From Campylobacterales bacterium (lineage in GTDB: Bacteria > Campylobacterota > Campylobacteria > Campylobacterales > Sulfurovaceae): a stretch of DNA of 7,337 nucleotides. The stretch lies in contig JACXUN010000074.1 in the NCBI GenBank assembly GCA_014763905.1, forward strand, positions 1-7,337, given 5' to 3'. Made by a program: the position numbers and the translations under genes. The notes below the pieces were generated by a model that had not been told where the DNA came from, did not search any database, and saw only the letters and a list, made by a program, of their open reading frames with translations. Shown here piece by piece: positions 5,478 through 7,337 of this stretch (positions are counted from its first letter, which is position 1; every line of letters begins with the position of its first letter).

Positions 5478-6618
5478 AATGGGCTAACGCTTTAGAAGCA
5501 ACAAATGCCGTCGAAAAAGCCCACTGAAAATTATATCCGCCCAATTCGCCCGTCACATCCAGTACTTCACCTAGAAAGTAAAGATTGTCTACCTTGTGGC
5601 TCATCATGGAACCCGCATCGATCTCATCGGTTACCACTCCTCCTTTGGTCACCTCAGCTTTGGTATAACCAAAGGTTCCGGCTGGAGCAAAACTGTAGGC
5701 TTTCAAACTCTCCAATTTCTGCCACTCCTCTTTGGTCAGCAACGTAACTTTTTTATCGTCAATGCCCAATTCATCCAAAAACGCTTTGCTCACCCGACTT
5801 GGCATCCCCAAAAGATTACCGATATTTTTTTTGGAATTTTTGATCTGATCGAAATGGACAGTCGGCAGGAAATCAATGGTCATCTTTCCTTTTTCCCAAT
5901 AGAGCGACGCATCCAAAACTGCCGGTCCCGATATCCCCTTATGAGCAAAGAGCAGAGAGCCGTTAATCTCTTTTTCACCCACCGTAATCACGACATCCGT
6001 TGAAATCCCCGTCAACTCTTTGAAAAAAAACTGCTCTTTTTGCACCGTAAAACCGACCAGTGCCGGATTCAATTTTGTTACCGTATGCCCAAACGATGCT
6101 GCAATATCATATCCTATTGACGAAGCCCCGATCTTCTGATAACTCAATCCTCCCGAAGCCACAATAACATTTTTGCTTTGGAATACCCCTCGATTGGTTA
6201 CCACCTCAAAAAACTCCCCTTTCTTGCGTACATTTTGCACGGAGGTATTGAGTTGGATTTTTGATTTTGGAATAACACGCTTAAAGAGTTCAACAATCTC
6301 TTTGGCAGAGGTTTGGCAGAAGTATTGATTGTTTTTACGCATCTCAGGGATTAACCCACGCTCACCCAACCATGTCAGTAGATTATGCTGATCAAAGCGT
6401 TTCAACACATGACGAATGAACTTTTGATTGCCTAGATAGTTTTGAGGTTTGACATACTCATTGGTAATATTGCACTTGCCACCACCTGAGATCAGAAGTT
6501 TTGCTCCTATTTGAGTATTGTGTTCGAGGATGAGGAAATTATGATTGGAGAGTAAAGAGCCAAGCATCAATCCACTCGCTCCAGCTCCAATGATAATGGT
6601 ATCTACTTGGTTTCTCAT
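5473..6618 (-). CDS. HI0933/BaiN-family FAD-dependent oxidoreductase
   Basis: This 381-residue flavoprotein belongs to the family of HI0933, YhiN and BaiN, FAD/NAD(P)-binding proteins of mostly unknown substrate. From the ATG, the Rossmann GAGASG dinucleotide motif is at 11-16, SGGGKCNITN at 44-53, ASGGLSYQKIGASSIGYDIA at ~154-173 and the C-terminal FAD-contacting GEVLDVTGELGGYNFQWAFS at 350-369, all family hallmarks. Length is close to the usual ~400. No signal peptide, so cytoplasmic. A TTG lies immediately before the ATG (6619-6621), right after the toxin stop, so the ORF can be drawn one codon longer; I prefer ATG at 6616-6618. The ribosome site is weak, suggesting coupling to translation of the toxin gene. 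Two 8-base homopolymer runs inside the gene (T8 at 5825-5832 and A8 at 6023-6030) keep the frame. Family is sure; reaction is not. Confidence 0.92.
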   Translation of the reverse strand: MRNQVDTIIIGAGASGLMLGSLLSNHNFLILEHNTQIGAKLLISGGGKCNITNEYVKPQNYLGNQKFIRHVLKRFDQHNLLTWLGERGLIPEMRKNNQYFCQTSAKEIVELFKRVIPKSKIQLNTSVQNVRKKGEFFEVVTNRGVFQSKNVIVASGGLSYQKIGASSIGYDIAASFGHTVTKLNPALVGFTVQKEQFFFKELTGISTDVVITVGEKEINGSLLFAHKGISGPAVLDASLYWEKGKMTIDFLPTVHFDQIKNSKKNIGNLLGMPSRVSKAFLDELGIDDKKVTLLTKEEWQKLESLKAYSFAPAGTFGYTKAEVTKGGVVTDEIDAGSMMSHKVDNLYFLGEVLDVTGELGGYNFQWAFSTAFVASKALAHL

Positions 6619-6621
6619 CAA

Positions 6622-6982
6622 CTACCGATCCACCAAAACAAGATCTAAAAACTTAAAGTCCTTTTTATTATGTGTCCATAGAGGGAGATCATAGACCATA
6701 CAAGTAGCAGCGATAATGGCATCATAAACACCTATACCATGAGAGAGTCCATATTCATTCATCAATTCAACTGAAAGGTTCAAAATCTCTTGGTCTATCT
6801 CCAACAGCGTACATTTTGTCAATATCTTATTAAGCTTTTTCAGCTCTCTTTTGTTTAAAGATCCTGCTAAAAATTCTAACTGCACAATAGAATTGATATA
6901 AACTTTTTTTAAATGAATTCTCATCAATCCAGAGCTTCTCATTTGAATAATCTATCAATATACATGTATCCATAAAAATCAT
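6622..6982 (-). pseudogene. vapC: VapC-like PIN-domain toxin, frameshifted near the N-terminus
   Basis: VapC toxins are PIN-fold RNases that cleave tRNA or rRNA. The longest open frame (6622-6942, 106 residues) lacks the first PIN aspartate, and its first 13 residues look unnatural. The true start is ATG at 6980-6982, overlapping the antitoxin stop by one base (TGATG). It reads MIFMDTCILIDYSNEKLWID and then leaves frame. Removing one base from the A7 run (plus-strand T7, 6904-6910) joins the two parts into a 119-residue protein with the PIN acidic residues D5, E36 (QLEFLAG), D87 (VYDAIIAAT) and D108 (THNKKDF). That length and order are typical. As written, the product would be dead unless the ribosome or polymerase slips in the run. 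It might instead be a sequencing error. The stop lies three bases before the flavoprotein ATG. Confidence 0.85.
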
Positions 6983-7275
6983 CAACGATTTCTTTTTCTT
7001 CGTAAGTCATGGATATACTTGGCACTATCCTCGATATGAGCGTAAGGTTTAACATCACTCAAATTTTCGTCATTCTCATCATTGTACTCAATCTTGTGCA
7101 TATACTTTTTAGGGTCGCGTTTGGTATAATGAAATTTCTCTTTTTTATTAAACCTCTCCATAAAAAGCTCTAATGCCTCAACCGTAATCTCTTCAAGGTT
7201 TTGCTTTTGTTCTCGGACAAATTGCAACAGTTGCTTTTCAAGATGAGGATTATCAATATTTAGTGTCATTGCCAT
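6982..7275 (-). CDS. vapB: VapB-like antitoxin
   Basis: This 97-residue charged protein precedes and overlaps the PIN toxin gene by one base, the normal antitoxin-first order. Residues 1-41 form a short strand (MTLNID) and two predicted helices ending in EEITVEALELFMERF, which resembles a ribbon-helix-helix style DNA-binding and dimer domain. The linker (44-72) is very polar. The tail DVKPYAHIEDSAKYIHDLRRK (74-94) fits the toxin-binding segment of this antitoxin type, which would lie in the PIN groove. It should neutralise VapC and repress its own promoter. Start: ATG at 7273-7275 with GGAG six bases upstream; the second ATG two codons in is possible but worse spaced. It appears intact although its toxin is frameshifted. 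Confidence 0.75.
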   Translation of the reverse strand: MAMTLNIDNPHLEKQLLQFVREQKQNLEEITVEALELFMERFNKKEKFHYTKRDPKKYMHKIEYNDENDENLSDVKPYAHIEDSAKYIHDLRRKRNR

Positions 7276-7300
7276 CGTTCACTCCATCTTTTTTTCATCT

Positions 7301-7309
7301 ATTATACCA
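7301..7309 (-). promoter_or_regulatory. Extended -10 promoter of the vapBC pair
   Basis: The minus strand reads TGGTATAAT, a perfect extended -10 box. It lies 25 bases before the vapB ATG, leaving a leader of about 20 bases that holds GGAG at 7282-7285. No -35 match is present; the repeat copy at 7323-7337 occupies that position. AGATG occurs three times around the box and leader, which might be part of the antitoxin operator. With weak signals ahead of the flavoprotein gene, this promoter may also drive that gene. Confidence 0.55.
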
Positions 7310-7322
7310 CATCTCTAAATAC

Positions 7323-7337
7323 TAACCTGAGTTCGAC
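7323..7337 (-). repeat. Interspersed repeat GTCGAACTCAGGTTA, inverted copy at the right edge
   Basis: The last 15 bases of the window, read on the minus strand, match 162-176 exactly. The copies at the two ends are inverted relative to each other, each with its GTCGAAC end pointing outward. The element lies immediately upstream of the vapBC promoter, at its -35 position. The copy may extend beyond the window. Confidence 0.75.

Noticed and set aside
5145..6003. Plus-strand frames of 80 to 135 codons over the hydrolase and flavoprotein genes
   Set aside because: They are antisense shadows of genes with complete catalytic or cofactor motifs.
79..7337. A composite transposon bounded by the inverted GTCGAACTCAGGTTA copies
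   Set aside because: No transposase or integrase is encoded, the interval contains the core gene murF, and the right edge cannot be checked for a target duplication.
1..7337. tRNA, rRNA, CRISPR array or riboswitch
   Set aside because: I found no cloverleaf with a CCA-adjacent acceptor, no rRNA segments, no regularly spaced repeats and no recognised riboswitch core; the gaps between genes are too short for most of these.

Overview
The window looks like a Campylobacterota (epsilonproteobacterial) chromosome fragment, perhaps a Sulfurimonas/Sulfurovum/Sulfuricurvum-type organism. The basis is the MurF variant with a membrane-embedded N-terminus paired with an alpha/beta hydrolase, a gene pair I recall from Campylobacter jejuni and relatives, plus the style of the fused TRAP permease. 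The genus is a guess from gene style, not from a search. Every supported gene lies on the minus strand, so transcription runs from high to low coordinates.

In transcription order: (1) a vapB-like antitoxin (6982-7275) with a good extended -10 promoter, overlapping by one base a vapC-like PIN toxin (6622-6982) that carries a frameshift in a 7-base A run. (2) An HI0933/BaiN-family flavoprotein (5473-6618) that begins three bases after the toxin stop. (3) An alpha/beta hydrolase (4716-5435). (4) A rhomboid-protease-like gene reduced to its first ~56 residues and a possible C-terminal scrap (4468-4712). (5) Intact MurF (2967-4391), the last cytoplasmic enzyme of peptidoglycan precursor synthesis. 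(6) An AT-rich island (2023-2921) with the 48-codon tail of an otherwise missing gene, followed by a PtuB-like HNH nuclease of the Septu/retron-Ec78 type whose C-terminus seems frameshifted, also in a 7-base homopolymer. (7) A fused DctQM TRAP transporter permease (169-2019) with no DctP binding protein next to it.

Both window ends carry the short element GTCGAACTCAGGTT(A): two direct copies at the left and one inverted copy as the last 15 bases at the right. The left inner copy supplies the stop codon of the TRAP gene.

The core genes (MurF, hydrolase, flavoprotein, TRAP permease) look intact, while the accessory defence, toxin-antitoxin and rhomboid genes look truncated, deleted or frameshifted. 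I see a decaying accessory layer over a housekeeping backbone. I do not see an intact novel system. The best leads are the relic of an HNH/ATPase defence pair, the two matching homopolymer frameshifts, and the repeat family at the edges.
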